Below, piece after piece: positions 17,539-26,691 of a stretch of DNA of 64,000 bases. A program made the position numbers and the translations under genes. Positions within the stretch are counted from its first letter, which is position 1. Each line of letters starts with the position of its first letter. The DNA is from Pseudomonas putida (GTDB lineage Bacteria > Pseudomonadota > Gammaproteobacteria > Pseudomonadales > Pseudomonadaceae): NCBI RefSeq assembly GCF_001636055.1, contig NZ_CP011789.1, positions 3,100,001-3,164,000 of the forward strand, in the 5' to 3' direction. The notes beneath the pieces were generated by a model, which was not told the origin of the DNA, did no database searches, and was given only the letters and a program-made list of their open reading frames with translations.

Positions 17539-18624
17539 TCAAGGACCTGTGTGATTCGTGGTAGAGGCCGTGGATGACCTCGGCGCAGCGTCGCCAGCGG
17601 TAGCTTCGGCCTTGCTCGGGCTGCCCTGGGCCAAGGCAGGTTCTTGCCCTTCGCTGCCTCGGGTCTTGAACAGCGACAGCACCACGCCGCCCAGCAGCAA
17701 CCCGAATGTCACGCCCAGCGACAGCAGCGCCGGCACCTTGCCCACCAACCCGTGGTAGAAGATCTTGCAACCGATGAAGATCAGCACCAACGCCAGAGCG
17801 TACTTGAGGTAGACGAAGCGGTGCATCAAGGCTGACAGGGCGAAGTACAGCGAGCGCAGGCCGAGGATGGCGAAGATGTTCGAGGTGTAGACGATGAACG
17901 GGTCCTGGGTGATGGCGAAGATCGCCGGCACGCTGTCGACGGCAAATACCAGGTCGGCCAGCTCGATCAGCACCAGGGCGAGGAACAGTGGGGTGGCGTA
18001 ACGTAACGCCTTGCTCTGGCCGGGTGGTGTGAGACGGACGAAGAAGTGCTTGCCGTGGATCTGGTCAGTGACCCGCATGTGCCTGCGCACGAAGCGCAGC
18101 ACCGGGTTATTGGCCAGGTCCGGATGGCTGTCTTCCCTGGAAAGCGCCATCTTCACCCCGGTGAACAGCAGGAACGCACCGAACAGATAGAGTACCCAGG
18201 CGAAGTTCTGTACCAGCGCGGCGCCCACGCCAATCATGATCGCACGCAGGACTACCACGCCGAGGATGCCCCAGAACAGCACGCGGTGCTGGTAACGGCG
18301 AGGGATGGCGAAGAAGCTGAAGATCATCGCCATGACGAACACGTTGTCCATCGACAGCGACTGCTCGACCAGGAAGCCCGTGTAGAACTCCAGTGCCGAC
18401 TGGGCGCCTAGCTCGTACCACACCCATACCCCGAACAGTACGCCCACGCTGAAGTAGCCCGAGTACAGCAGCAGGCTTTCGCGCATTTCGATTTCGCGGT
18501 CCTGGCGGTGCAGCACGCCCAGGTCGAGGACCAGCAGAGCGATGACGATGGTGACGAATACCAGCCACAGCCAGGTGCTGGTGCCGAGCAGGGGTGTTGT
18601 GAGGAATGTCTGCAGAGCTGTCAT
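17539..18624 (-). CDS. TerC/Alx-family integral membrane protein
   Basis: A 361-residue inner-membrane protein with about nine hydrophobic segments. The family's acidic membrane motifs are visible: EQSLSMDNVFV, LIELADLVFAVDS, and ILGLRSLYFAL. TerC/Alx proteins are tied to tellurite resistance, pH response and Mn export. The last 40 residues form a hydrophilic Ser/Ala/Thr-rich tail. GGAGG sits well before the ATG at 18624. About 150 bases separate it from the next gene upstream; I looked for the yybP-ykoY manganese riboswitch that precedes some terC/alx genes but did not see its conserved core. A small GCGGGC/GCCCGC hairpin (17505-17521) spans the stop of the convergent dehydrogenase gene. Confidence 0.92.
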   Translation of the reverse strand: MTALQTFLTTPLLGTSTWLWLVFVTIVIALLVLDLGVLHRQDREIEMRESLLLYSGYFSVGVLFGVWVWYELGAQSALEFYTGFLVEQSLSMDNVFVMAMIFSFFAIPRRYQHRVLFWGILGVVVLRAIMIGVGAALVQNFAWVLYLFGAFLLFTGVKMALSREDSHPDLANNPVLRFVRRHMRVTDQIHGKHFFVRLTPPGQSKALRYATPLFLALVLIELADLVFAVDSVPAIFAITQDPFIVYTSNIFAILGLRSLYFALSALMHRFVYLKYALALVLIFIGCKIFYHGLVGKVPALLSLGVTFGLLLGGVVLSLFKTRGSEGQEPALAQGSPSKAEATAGDAAPRSSTASTTNHTGP

Positions 18625-18774
18625 GAGCCCCTCCTTGATTGTCGACGTTGCATGGCAACAGTGATTCCGACATGGCGGCGCAAACCGTCAGAGGGGCCCG
18701 GCATCACATGGGTGTAAGCCTAGTCCATGGAGTGCCGGAGCCAAGGGGGAGGGGTGTTACATTTCTTTGCCTGA

Positions 18775-19800
18775 TCACGGTTTCCCGAGCGCGTCGCCGA
18801 CTTTCTGCGCCACTGCGGGCGGCATCCAGGCTTTCCAGACCTGCGGATGCTCGCGCAGGAATACCTTGGCCGCCTCCCGCGGGTCCTGGCGTTTCTCGCT
18901 CATGATGGCCAGGGCCTGGTTGAGGGTGTCGATCGGCAAGTCGACCTTTTCGAACAAGGCCACCAGGTCCGGGTATTGGGTCTTGAAGGCCTTCGACACA
19001 CCAATCGACAGTTTGGCGGGCAGCGAACTGCTGCCACGTGGGGCGGGGTTGGCCGGGTCGGTCAAGGTGGCCCAGGCCTGGGCGTCATAAGGGGGCTCTT
19101 CCAGGCGCACGAAATCGAAGCGGCCCATCAGTGGCGTCGGGCTCCAGTAATAGAACAGTACCGGTTGACCACGGCGAACAGCCGAGCTGACCTCAGCGTC
19201 GAGGGCGGCGCCTGAGCCGGTGCGGAAATTGCTGTAGAGCCCATCGAGCCCGTAGGCCTTGAGCTTCTGGCTGTTGACGATCTCTGAAGTCCAGCCGCTT
19301 GGGCTGTTGAGGAAGCGACCCTTGGTCGGCGCCTCGGGATCTTTGAATACCTGCGCATAGCGCTTGAGGTCGGCGACGCTCTTGAGTTCTGGCGCCAGCG
19401 GCTTCAGGTTGCGCGCCGGGTCGCCTTCGATTACGTATGCCGGCACATACCAGCCTTCGACTGCGTTCTTCACGGTGTCGCCCAAGGCGAACACCTCGCC
19501 CTTTTTCTCGGCCTCGACCCAGGCCGGGCTGCGTCCGGCCCATTCCTCGGCGATCACTTGCAGGTCGTTTTTCGCCAGCGCGACTTCCATGCTGACGGTG
19601 CTGCCGGGGAGGGTATCGGTGGGGTAGCCGTAACCGTTCTCGACGATCAGGCGCAGGATTTCGGTGGTCAGGGCGCCGCTTTCCCAGCCAATGGCGCCGA
19701 ACTGGATGGGTTTGGCTGACTCGGCGCGTGCGGCGCTGTCGGTACTGGCCAGGCCCAGCGCAAGCATCAGGCCGGCCAGCAAGGTTGGAATTTTCTTCAT
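18775..19800 (-). CDS. ProX/OpuAC-type periplasmic binding protein for quaternary amines
   Basis: A 341-residue substrate-binding protein of the glycine betaine/choline/carnitine type. The signal peptide runs to about residue 27 (MKKIPTLLAGLMLALGL, cleavage near ARA-ES). The mature part shows the type-II fold and aromatic residues that form cation boxes (EEWAGRSPAW, EGWYVPAYV, FYYWSPTPLM). The start at 19800 has GAGGCC upstream. No ABC ATPase or permease gene is adjacent, so it either serves a transporter encoded elsewhere or presents ligand to a receptor; the next gene upstream on the same strand is a chemoreceptor. Ligand not determined. Confidence 0.85.
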   Translation of the reverse strand: MKKIPTLLAGLMLALGLASTDSAARAESAKPIQFGAIGWESGALTTEILRLIVENGYGYPTDTLPGSTVSMEVALAKNDLQVIAEEWAGRSPAWVEAEKKGEVFALGDTVKNAVEGWYVPAYVIEGDPARNLKPLAPELKSVADLKRYAQVFKDPEAPTKGRFLNSPSGWTSEIVNSQKLKAYGLDGLYSNFRTGSGAALDAEVSSAVRRGQPVLFYYWSPTPLMGRFDFVRLEEPPYDAQAWATLTDPANPAPRGSSSLPAKLSIGVSKAFKTQYPDLVALFEKVDLPIDTLNQALAIMSEKRQDPREAAKVFLREHPQVWKAWMPPAVAQKVGDALGKP

Positions 19801-19922
19801 GATGGCCTCGTCGATTGCCAATTCGTGGGGTCGGGCAAAGTGTAGACGACGAGGGCAGTGGCTTGGTTCGGCGGCTGGCGCCGATCCCTGCGCGATGCCA
19901 GGCTGGCACCGCGCAGGCGTGT

Positions 19923-22067
19923 TCAGACCCGGAACTGGTCCATCAGCCCCTGCTGCTGGTTGGCCAGGCTGTTCAGCGACTGGCTGACCCGCGCCGACTC
20001 ATTGGCCTGACCTGACAGCGATTCGGTCACGTCGCGGATGGTGGCCACGTTACTGTTGATCTCTTCGGCCACCGCGCTCTGTTCCTCGGCGGCCGAGGCG
20101 ATCTGCAGGTTCATGTCGCTGATCACGGTGACCGCCTGGCCGATGCGCTGCAGCGCGGTGACCGCTTGGCCGACCTGCTCCACGCCGCCCTGGGCCTGAC
20201 GATGACTGCTGTCCATGGCGCCAACCACCTCACGGGTGCCGGCCTGCAGCGACTCGATCACCTGGCGGGTCTCTTCCACCGACTCCTGGGTACGCCGCGC
20301 GAGGTTGCGGACTTCGTCGGCGACCACTGCGAAACCACGCCCGGCTTCCCCGGCGCGCGCGGCCTCGATGGCCGCATTGAGAGCCAACAGGTTGGTCTGC
20401 TCGGCGATGGAGCGAATCACCTCCAGCACCGACCCAATCTTCTCGCTGTTTTGCGCCAGCCCCTCGACCTGGGCCATGGCGCTGCTCATGTCGGCGGCCA
20501 GCGCATCGATGCTGTCAGTGGTCCGATCGATCACGGCCAGGCCTTCGCGGGTGGCCTGGTCGGCATCGCGCGCGGCTTGCGCTGCCTGGGCCGCGCTGCG
20601 GGCGACGTCCTGGGCGGTGGCGCTCATTTCGTGGGAGGCGGTCGCGACCTGGTCGACCTGGCGGTACTGCTGCTCCATGCCCGCACTGGTTTCGCTGGCG
20701 ATGGCAGCAGACTGGTCGGCCGTGCCGCGTGCTGCCTGCACCGATCGTTTGACCTCAGCGATGGTGGGTTGCAGTTTGTCGAGGAAGCGGTTGAACCAGC
20801 CGGCCAGCTCACCCAGTTCGTCGCGCTTGTCGTAGTTCAGGCGACGGGTCAGATCACCTTCGCCGCTGGCGATATCCTTGAGCATCGCTGCCACACCGAG
20901 GATCGGCCGGGTCACCCCGCGCGCCATCAGCCACACCGCCAGCAGGCCAGCGATCGCCGCAGCCAGGCCCAGGCCCAGCTCGAGCAGGGTGCCGCTGGTG
21001 TTGAGCACGTCGAGTTCGCGCTTGAGCGCGTCGGCAGGGCCGGTCAGGGCGCTTTCCGGTACGTCGAGCAGCACACCCCAAGGCTTGCCGCCGGGAATCG
21101 GTGCGAACGCGGCCAGTACCTTCAGGCGTTGCTGGTCGTGGAGCACCTGCAGCTTGCCGGCGGTCAGCTTGCGCACCAGCTCGGCGCCCTGGCGGGTATC
21201 GACCTGGTCGAAGCGCTCGGCCAGCTTGCCGGCATCCGGGCTGTAGCCGGCCAACAGGCCCGCAGGGCTGAGGATGCCGACCTTGGTGCGACCTTCGTAG
21301 AGGCAGCGGCTGGCGTCTTCGCTCAGGGCCTGCAAGCTGTTCAGGTTGGTGTCGATGGACAGGGTACCGATCACCTTGCCGTCCACCATCAGCGGGAAGA
21401 CTATGCTGGTCATCAGCACTTGCTGGCCAGCGATCTCATAGAAGTAGGGCTCGATCACGCAGACCTTGCCGGTGCTGCGCGGGCAGGCCCACCAGGTATT
21501 GGCCGCCTCGCCGCTGGGGCCGATCTGGGTGTTGGCCATATCACGCTCGGGCAACGCCATGGCGGTCAGCTGGCCCGCGCGCGGCTGCGACCAGTACAGG
21601 GCGAAGCGCCCGGTTTCGTTGCTGCCAAGCTCGGCGAGGCCGCTGAACAGTTTGTCCTTGCCGTCCAGGGCGTTGGCTTCGAATACCAGCGAAAGGCCGA
21701 GCAGGTCGGGGTTGGCCTGCAGCGCGGCGCGGACCTGGGCGGTCATGTCCTGGCGCAGGTCGTGGGCGTCGATGAAGCGCTTTTCGGCCTGTTCGCGCAG
21801 GAACAGAACCTGACGGGCGAAGCCAGCACCGTACTGGTACGCGTCCATGAACTGACGGCGAATGCTCAGGGCCTGGACCTCGCCTTGAGATTCGATGCGG
21901 GCCTGGGCGGATTCAGTGAGCATCTGCGAGCTGCTGGCTTTGACCAGATCCGAGCTGTGGTCCATGCGATACAACGAGAGGCCGACGAGCAATGTGACGA
22001 TGCTGGCCAGGCACAGCCCGGCGAGCAGGGTGATCTTCCATTGGATGGAAAGTTGACGCAACGGCAT
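19923..22067 (-). CDS. Methyl-accepting chemotaxis protein with dCache ligand domain
   Basis: A 714-residue chemoreceptor: TM1 at about 11-32, a 320-residue periplasmic double-Cache domain (with [19 protein letters not shown] and [15 protein letters not shown]), TM2 at about 363-385, HAMP, and a cytoplasmic signalling hairpin with the invariant tip (around [21 protein letters not shown]). The dCache core resembles the polyamine/amine-type receptors (McpU/TlpQ-like), but the ligand is a guess. The start at 22067 (MPLRQLSIQ) is preferred because AAGGGA lies seven bases upstream; earlier in-frame ATGs lack a site. There is no CheR-binding pentapeptide at the C-terminus. Confidence 0.92.
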   Translation of the reverse strand: MPLRQLSIQWKITLLAGLCLASIVTLLVGLSLYRMDHSSDLVKASSSQMLTESAQARIESQGEVQALSIRRQFMDAYQYGAGFARQVLFLREQAEKRFIDAHDLRQDMTAQVRAALQANPDLLGLSLVFEANALDGKDKLFSGLAELGSNETGRFALYWSQPRAGQLTAMALPERDMANTQIGPSGEAANTWWACPRSTGKVCVIEPYFYEIAGQQVLMTSIVFPLMVDGKVIGTLSIDTNLNSLQALSEDASRCLYEGRTKVGILSPAGLLAGYSPDAGKLAERFDQVDTRQGAELVRKLTAGKLQVLHDQQRLKVLAAFAPIPGGKPWGVLLDVPESALTGPADALKRELDVLNTSGTLLELGLGLAAAIAGLLAVWLMARGVTRPILGVAAMLKDIASGEGDLTRRLNYDKRDELGELAGWFNRFLDKLQPTIAEVKRSVQAARGTADQSAAIASETSAGMEQQYRQVDQVATASHEMSATAQDVARSAAQAAQAARDADQATREGLAVIDRTTDSIDALAADMSSAMAQVEGLAQNSEKIGSVLEVIRSIAEQTNLLALNAAIEAARAGEAGRGFAVVADEVRNLARRTQESVEETRQVIESLQAGTREVVGAMDSSHRQAQGGVEQVGQAVTALQRIGQAVTVISDMNLQIASAAEEQSAVAEEINSNVATIRDVTESLSGQANESARVSQSLNSLANQQQGLMDQFRV

Positions 22068-22319
22068 GGTGTACATCCCTTGTAATAGTAGAGCTGGAGC
22101 TGACGACTGTTTCGGCGGAATCGGGTTTTTCTTTATATGAACGTTCAATAAAGATAAAAGCGCCTATACAAACGCCATCCCTCGGCAGTTTTGACATCCT
22201 CCCCCCAGTGCTTCAGAGTGTGCGCCCTCCATAACAACACCCCTGGTCCGGCCGCTGCCCAGCGCAGCTTGTCGCCGGAGCGCCCGCTTTTTGTCTGTCG
22301 TAATGAGGTATTGCACACC

Positions 22320-23639
22320 ATGAATGCAGTGATCGCCGCGGTCGGTATCATGCTGGTACTGAGCCTGTCCCGCGTGCATGTGGTCATCGCCCTGATCGTT
22401 GGCGCCCTGACCGGGGGCCTGGTCGGTGGCCTGGGGATCGAGGGCACGCTCGCGGCCTTCAATGGCGGCCTGGGCGGCGGCGCGACGGTGGCGTTGTCGT
22501 ACGCGTTGCTCGGCGCCTTCGCCGTGGCCATCGCCAAGTCAGGCCTGGCCCACGCCCTGGCTGACCGCGCCCTGGCGATGATCGACCGCCAGGGGCAAGG
22601 ACAGGGCGGTAAGCTCAAATGGCTGTTGATCGGCCTGATGCTGGTGGTTGCGGTGTCGTCGCAGAACGTTCTGCCGATTCACATCGCCTTCATCCCACTG
22701 TTGGTGCCGCCGCTCTTGTACGTGCTGACACGCCTGCGCATCGACCGGCGCCTGATCGCCTGCGTGATCACCTTCGGCCTGATTACTCCGTACATCTTCC
22801 TGCCCGTGGGTTTTGGCAACATCTTCCTCAACCAGATCCTGCTGGCCAACGTCAGCCGCGCGGGCGTGGACATCAGCGGCGTCAACGTCACCCACGCCAT
22901 GGCCATCCCGGCGGCGGGCATGCTCGTTGGCCTGCTGGTGGCGGTGTTCATCAGTTATCGGCGCAAGCGTGACTACGACCTGGCGCGCATCGAAGAGGTC
23001 GAGCAGGTCAGTGTGCAGTACAACCCACTGACGTTGCTGGTGGCCGGCGCAGCCATCGCTGCGGCGTTCATCATCCAGTTGTGGCTGGATTCGATGATCA
23101 TCGGTGCGATGGTCGGTTTCCTGATCTTCTCGCTGTCGGGCATCGTGCGCTGGCGCGAGACCGACGATCTGTTCACCGAGGGCATGAAGATGATGGCCAT
23201 GATCGGCTTCATCATGATCGCGGCCTCGGGCTTTGCCGAAGTGATGAAGGCCACCGGCGAGGTGAAGAGCCTGGTCGAGACCTCGGCGCAGTGGATCGAC
23301 CACAGCAAGGGTATCGGTGCCTTGCTGATGCTGCTGGTGGGGTTGCTGGTGACCATGGGCATCGGCTCGTCCTTCTCCACCGTGCCGATTCTTGCCGCGA
23401 TCTTCGTGCCGCTGTGTGTGCAGTTGGGCTTCGATCCGCTGGCCACGGTGTGCATCGTCGGCACGGCCGGTGCGTTGGGCGACGCTGGCTCGCCTGCCTC
23501 GGACTCGACCTTGGGGCCGACCTCGGGCCTGAACGTCGATGGCCAGCATCACCATATCTGGGACACGGTGGTGCCGACCTTCATTCATTACAACCTGCCG
23601 CTGCTGGCGTTTGGCTGGGTAGCGGCGATGGTGCTTTAG
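22320..23639 (+). CDS. Na+/H+ antiporter-family permease
   Basis: A 439-residue membrane protein with about eleven hydrophobic segments, in the Na_H_antiport / NhaC-like superfamily (similar in layout to B. subtilis YuiF and H. influenzae homologs). Visible landmarks are the short N-terminal domain (MNAVIAAVGIMLVLSLSRVH), the SSQNVLPIHIAFIPLLVPPLL segment, GIGSSFSTVPILAAIFVPL, and a C-terminal GALGDAGSPASDSTLGPTSG loop typical of these carriers. Some relatives transport organic or amino acids rather than sodium, so the substrate stays open. Start 22320 follows GAGGT. It is followed by a LysR gene in the same direction after 82 bases. Confidence 0.85.
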   Translation: MNAVIAAVGIMLVLSLSRVHVVIALIVGALTGGLVGGLGIEGTLAAFNGGLGGGATVALSYALLGAFAVAIAKSGLAHALADRALAMIDRQGQGQGGKLKWLLIGLMLVVAVSSQNVLPIHIAFIPLLVPPLLYVLTRLRIDRRLIACVITFGLITPYIFLPVGFGNIFLNQILLANVSRAGVDISGVNVTHAMAIPAAGMLVGLLVAVFISYRRKRDYDLARIEEVEQVSVQYNPLTLLVAGAAIAAAFIIQLWLDSMIIGAMVGFLIFSLSGIVRWRETDDLFTEGMKMMAMIGFIMIAASGFAEVMKATGEVKSLVETSAQWIDHSKGIGALLMLLVGLLVTMGIGSSFSTVPILAAIFVPLCVQLGFDPLATVCIVGTAGALGDAGSPASDSTLGPTSGLNVDGQHHHIWDTVVPTFIHYNLPLLAFGWVAAMVL

Positions 23640-23684
23640 GCCCGATCGGATCGATTGTCGCTAACCGGTAGGGCTGGCATCATG

Positions 23685-23711
23685 CCCGAAGCGTGAATCA
23701 ATCGCTTCGGG
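23685..23711 (+). terminator. Hairpin between antiporter and LysR gene, overlapping the LysR ribosome site
   Basis: A perfect 9-bp inverted repeat (CCCGAAGCG, arms 23685-23693 and 23703-23711) with a nine-base AT-rich loop. It lies 45 bases after the antiporter stop, so it can act as that gene's terminator. Its right arm runs into GGGAG at 23709-23713, the apparent ribosome site of the LysR gene at 23722, so it could also mask translation or serve as an operator. Confidence 0.5.
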
Positions 23712-23721
23712 AGCACCTCCA

Positions 23722-24636
23722 ATGAACACACCTCGTGCCGAATCGCCGCTGCCGGAAGACCTGCGGGTCTTCCTCACGGTGATCCGCAAGTCAGGTTTTG
23801 CAGCGGCGGCGGACGAACTGGGCTTGTCGCCAGCCTATGTCAGCAAGCGCATCCGCTTGCTGGAGGTGGCGCTGGGCACGCGGCTGCTGCACCGCAACGC
23901 CCGCAGCCTTGCCCTCACCGACGCCGGAGAGCGTGCCCAGCGCTGGGCCATCCGCATTCTCGGTGACATGGACGACTTCGTCGGCGAGATGAAACAGGTG
24001 CGCCAAGAGCCGCGCGGCGTGCTGCACCTGTGCAGCAGCTTCGGCTTCGGCCGCAACCATGTCGCACCTGCGGTGGCGCAGTTGTCGGCGGCGTATCCGG
24101 CCCTGGAGATTCGCCTGGATGTGTTCGACCGCGTGGTGGATATCGTCGCCGAAGGCTTCGACCTTGAAATCCGTATCGGCGACGACCTGCCGGCACAGCA
24201 CATCGGGCGCAAGCTTGCGAGCAACCAGCGGGTGCTGTGCGCCACGCCCGAATACCTTGCCCAGCGTGGTACGCCGCTGAGCCTCAAGGATCTCGACAAT
24301 CACGACTGCCTGGTGCTCAAGGAGCGCAACAACCCGTTCGGTGTGTGGCAGTTGCAGCATGCCGGTCGCGAAGAAACGGTGCGGGTCAGCGGGCCGCTAT
24401 CGTCGAACAATGGTGAGATCGTTCTGCAGTGGGCGCTGGGCGGGCGGGGCATCCTGCTGCGTTCGTACTGGGATGTACGGCCACTGCTGGAGAGCGGTCG
24501 GCTGGTGCAGGTGCTGCACGACTACACCCAGAGTGCCAACGTCTGGGCGGTGTACCCGACGCGCCTGGCGGACTCGGCGAAACTGCGCGTGTGCGTGGAG
24601 TTTCTCGAGCGGCACTTCAAGGTGTTGCTGGGGTGA
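23722..24636 (+). CDS. LysR-family regulator, DmlR-like
   Basis: A 304-residue LysR protein with winged helix-turn-helix at about residues 12-68 (FLTVIRKSGFAAAADEL, LSPAYVSKRIRLLE) and an effector domain. The whole pattern (PEDLRVFLTVIRKSGF, VGEMKQVR) recalls E. coli DmlR, the D-malate-responsive activator of D-malate dehydrogenase. It converges on the 2-hydroxycarboxylate transporter gene and lies near a LeuCD hydro-lyase, which fits a role in hydroxydicarboxylate use, though it could equally control the antiporter-family permease just upstream. Effector is inference. Confidence 0.88.
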   Translation: MNTPRAESPLPEDLRVFLTVIRKSGFAAAADELGLSPAYVSKRIRLLEVALGTRLLHRNARSLALTDAGERAQRWAIRILGDMDDFVGEMKQVRQEPRGVLHLCSSFGFGRNHVAPAVAQLSAAYPALEIRLDVFDRVVDIVAEGFDLEIRIGDDLPAQHIGRKLASNQRVLCATPEYLAQRGTPLSLKDLDNHDCLVLKERNNPFGVWQLQHAGREETVRVSGPLSSNNGEIVLQWALGGRGILLRSYWDVRPLLESGRLVQVLHDYTQSANVWAVYPTRLADSAKLRVCVEFLERHFKVLLG

Positions 24637-24639
24637 AGC

Positions 24640-24662
24640 CAGGGGCCACGGGGTGGCCCCTG
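24640..24662. terminator. Bidirectional terminator between LysR and 2HCT genes
   Basis: A 10-bp perfect stem (CAGGGGCCAC, arms 24640-24649 and 24653-24662) with a three-base loop fills the 32-base gap between two convergent genes. It is symmetrical and can act on both strands; T runs are poor on both sides. Confidence 0.6.
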
Positions 24663-24668
24663 TTGCGT

Positions 24669-25997
24669 TCAGTTGAACAGGCCCAGCAGCAGGGTTGCGC
24701 CGATCACCGTCGCGGCGCCGCCCAGGCGCGTGGAGATCTGCGCGAAGGGCATCAGCCCCATGCGGTTGCATGCCGAAAGAATCGCCACATCGCCGGTGCC
24801 GCCCAACCCACTGTGGCAGCAGGTGACGATGGCCGACTCGACCGGATACATCTTCAGCAGATTGCCGATCAGGAATCCTGCCAGGGTCATGGCCAGTACC
24901 ACCGAGGCACAGACCAGTACATAGCCGATGGAGAACACGCCCATCACGCTTTCCAGGGGTACATAGAGCATGCCCAGGCCGATCATCACTGGCCAGATGA
25001 AGGCTGTCGACACTAGCTTGTAGAACTGCTTGCTGCCTTTTTCCAAGTGCGTGGGCAGTACGCGCAGGTATTTGAACAGGACCGCGACCACGATCATCAT
25101 CACCGGCCCCGGGATGTGCACCAGCTTCTCCAGCAGGCCGCCGAGGACGAAGAAGGTACAGATCAGCAGCACACCAGCACCCATGTAGCGGAAGTCGATG
25201 GCCTCGTCGTCGGCCTGCTCCTTGAACTTGTCGTTTTCTTCGCGAGCGCGGATCAGCATGCCGTCACCGCTGAGCTGCGGGCGCTTGCCGGCCAGGCGCG
25301 CGAGGGCGCCGGCGCAGATGATCGCGACGATGTTGCCCACCACGGCTGCTGGCACCAGTTGCGCCACGTACTGCTCGGGGCTGCCGCCGAGAATGTGTGC
25401 ATAGGCCAGCGACAAGGGCAGGATGCCTTCGCCGATGCCGCCGCCGATGATCGGCACGATGATGTAGAAGAAGGTGTGGTGGACCGAATAGCCGAACAGC
25501 ACGCCCACCAGTATTCCCGCCGCGATCGCCGCCAGGGTGCCGGCCACCAGCGGCACGAACATGCGCATCATGCCCTGGACCAGGATGAAGCGGTTCATGC
25601 CCAGGATGCTGCCCACCACCAGGCTTGCGATGACGAAATAAAGGAAGTTGGCATCCTTCATCAGCATCTTCGTCGCATCCAGCGTGGCACTGCCGAAGAA
25701 GCCATGGAACACCAGCACCGAGGGCAACAGCAGGCAGAGGATCGCACCGCCACCAATTTCCTTGAGCAGTGGCAGGCGCTGGCCGAGCTGGCCGAAGAAC
25801 ACGCCCATGGTCATGATCACCGCCAGGCCGCCGATCATGGTCTTGGGCAGGTAACCGAAGTGTGCCGAGCAGAACACGATCAGGGCGATGCCGATGAAAT
25901 AGGGCAGGGGAATCACACCGATCGGGTAGGTGAGCAGCGCGTTGAGCCGGCGCTGGACGGGCGTGTGTTCGGCGCTGGGCGCCAGGGTCTTGTTCAT
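24669..25997 (-). CDS. 2-Hydroxycarboxylate transporter (2HCT/CitS family)
   Basis: A 442-residue inner-membrane symporter of the CitS/CimH/MleP family, which carries citrate, malate, lactate and related 2-hydroxyacids with Na+ or H+. The two family-defining glycine motifs of the reentrant loops are visible: IIGGGIGEGILPLS about halfway and SGLGGTGDVAILSACNRM near the C-terminus, the latter followed by FAQISTRLGGA with the substrate-binding arginine position. Start 25997 is chosen because GAGGAC lies six bases upstream. It is last in the leuC-leuD-transporter operon, so it probably imports the substrate or product of the LeuCD-like hydro-lyase. Confidence 0.92.
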   Translation of the reverse strand: MNKTLAPSAEHTPVQRRLNALLTYPIGVIPLPYFIGIALIVFCSAHFGYLPKTMIGGLAVIMTMGVFFGQLGQRLPLLKEIGGGAILCLLLPSVLVFHGFFGSATLDATKMLMKDANFLYFVIASLVVGSILGMNRFILVQGMMRMFVPLVAGTLAAIAAGILVGVLFGYSVHHTFFYIIVPIIGGGIGEGILPLSLAYAHILGGSPEQYVAQLVPAAVVGNIVAIICAGALARLAGKRPQLSGDGMLIRAREENDKFKEQADDEAIDFRYMGAGVLLICTFFVLGGLLEKLVHIPGPVMMIVVAVLFKYLRVLPTHLEKGSKQFYKLVSTAFIWPVMIGLGMLYVPLESVMGVFSIGYVLVCASVVLAMTLAGFLIGNLLKMYPVESAIVTCCHSGLGGTGDVAILSACNRMGLMPFAQISTRLGGAATVIGATLLLGLFN

Positions 25998-26040
25998 GTG
26001 CATGTCCTCTATTTGTTGTTGTACGAGGAGCCGTGAAGCG

Positions 26041-26058
26041 CCGCCCGTGTCCGGGCGG
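26041..26058 (-). other. Hairpin between leuD-like and transporter genes
   Basis: A 7-bp stem (CCGCCCG / CGGGCGG) with a four-base loop in the 82-base gap inside the operon, without a T run. It may cause partial termination or protect an mRNA end, giving unequal expression of the enzyme and transporter. Confidence 0.35.
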
Positions 26059-26079
26059 GCTTGTGTCGTCCCTGGCGGC

Positions 26080-26688
26080 TCAGGCCAGCCACGGATGGGC
26101 CTGCAGATGCCGTGCTTCGAAGGCGCGGATCTGTTCGGTACGTTGCAGCGTGCTGCCGATGGCATCGAGCCCCAGCAGCAACGCCTGCTTGCGCAACTGA
26201 TCGATCTCAAAGTCGATGCTGCGACCGTCGTGCAGCGCGATCCGTTGTTGCTCCAGGTCGATGCTCAGTTCAGCGCTGCCGGGCTCGCTGACCACTTGTC
26301 CGATCTCTTTGACTTGGGCCTCCTCGAGCTGGATCAGCAGCACGCCGTTGCGCTGGCAGTTGTCGAAGAAAATTCCGGCAAAGCTGCTGCCGATCAACGC
26401 GCGGATCCCCAGTTGCTTGAGGCCCCATACCGCGTGTTCGCGGCTCGAGCCGCAGCCGAAGTTGGGGCCGACCACCAGAAAGCGCGCGTCCTGCCAGGGT
26501 GCCTGGTTGAGCACGAACTCAGGGTTCGGCGCGCCGCCCGCGGCAAAGCGCAGGTCGAAGAACACCCCACGGTCCAGGCCATTGCGATCGATGCCCTTGA
26601 GAAACTGCTTGGGCATGATCACGTCGGTGTCGACGTTGGCGGCCAGGAATGGGGCGGCGATGCCCGTTTCGGTGAGGAAGGGTTGCAT
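26080..26688 (-). CDS. leuD: LeuD-like small subunit of an aconitase-superfamily hydro-lyase
   Basis: A 202-residue swivel-domain subunit of the isopropylmalate isomerase family. Visible motifs are NVDTDVIMPKQFLKGI, GPNFGCGSSREHAVWGL (substrate-binding SSRE) and SSFAGIFFDNCQRNG. It would pair with the large subunit encoded three bases upstream. P. putida-type genomes normally carry a leucine-biosynthetic leuCD next to leuB; this pair has no leuB and instead precedes a 2-hydroxycarboxylate transporter and faces a TetR regulator, so a catabolic substrate such as maleate, citraconate or citramalate is likely (inference; LeuCD-type maleate hydratases are known from gentisate pathways). Confidence 0.88.
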   Translation of the reverse strand: MQPFLTETGIAAPFLAANVDTDVIMPKQFLKGIDRNGLDRGVFFDLRFAAGGAPNPEFVLNQAPWQDARFLVVGPNFGCGSSREHAVWGLKQLGIRALIGSSFAGIFFDNCQRNGVLLIQLEEAQVKEIGQVVSEPGSAELSIDLEQQRIALHDGRSIDFEIDQLRKQALLLGLDAIGSTLQRTEQIRAFEARHLQAHPWLA

Positions 26689-26691
26689 GGC

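Noticed and set aside
18625..18774. Possible yybP-ykoY manganese riboswitch upstream of terC
   Set aside because: The leader is long enough, but I could not find the conserved GGGGAGUA-type core or the expected paired helices.
20166..22085. A 639-codon plus-strand open frame over the chemoreceptor gene
   Set aside because: Same shadow effect; the minus-strand MCP explains the sequence fully.
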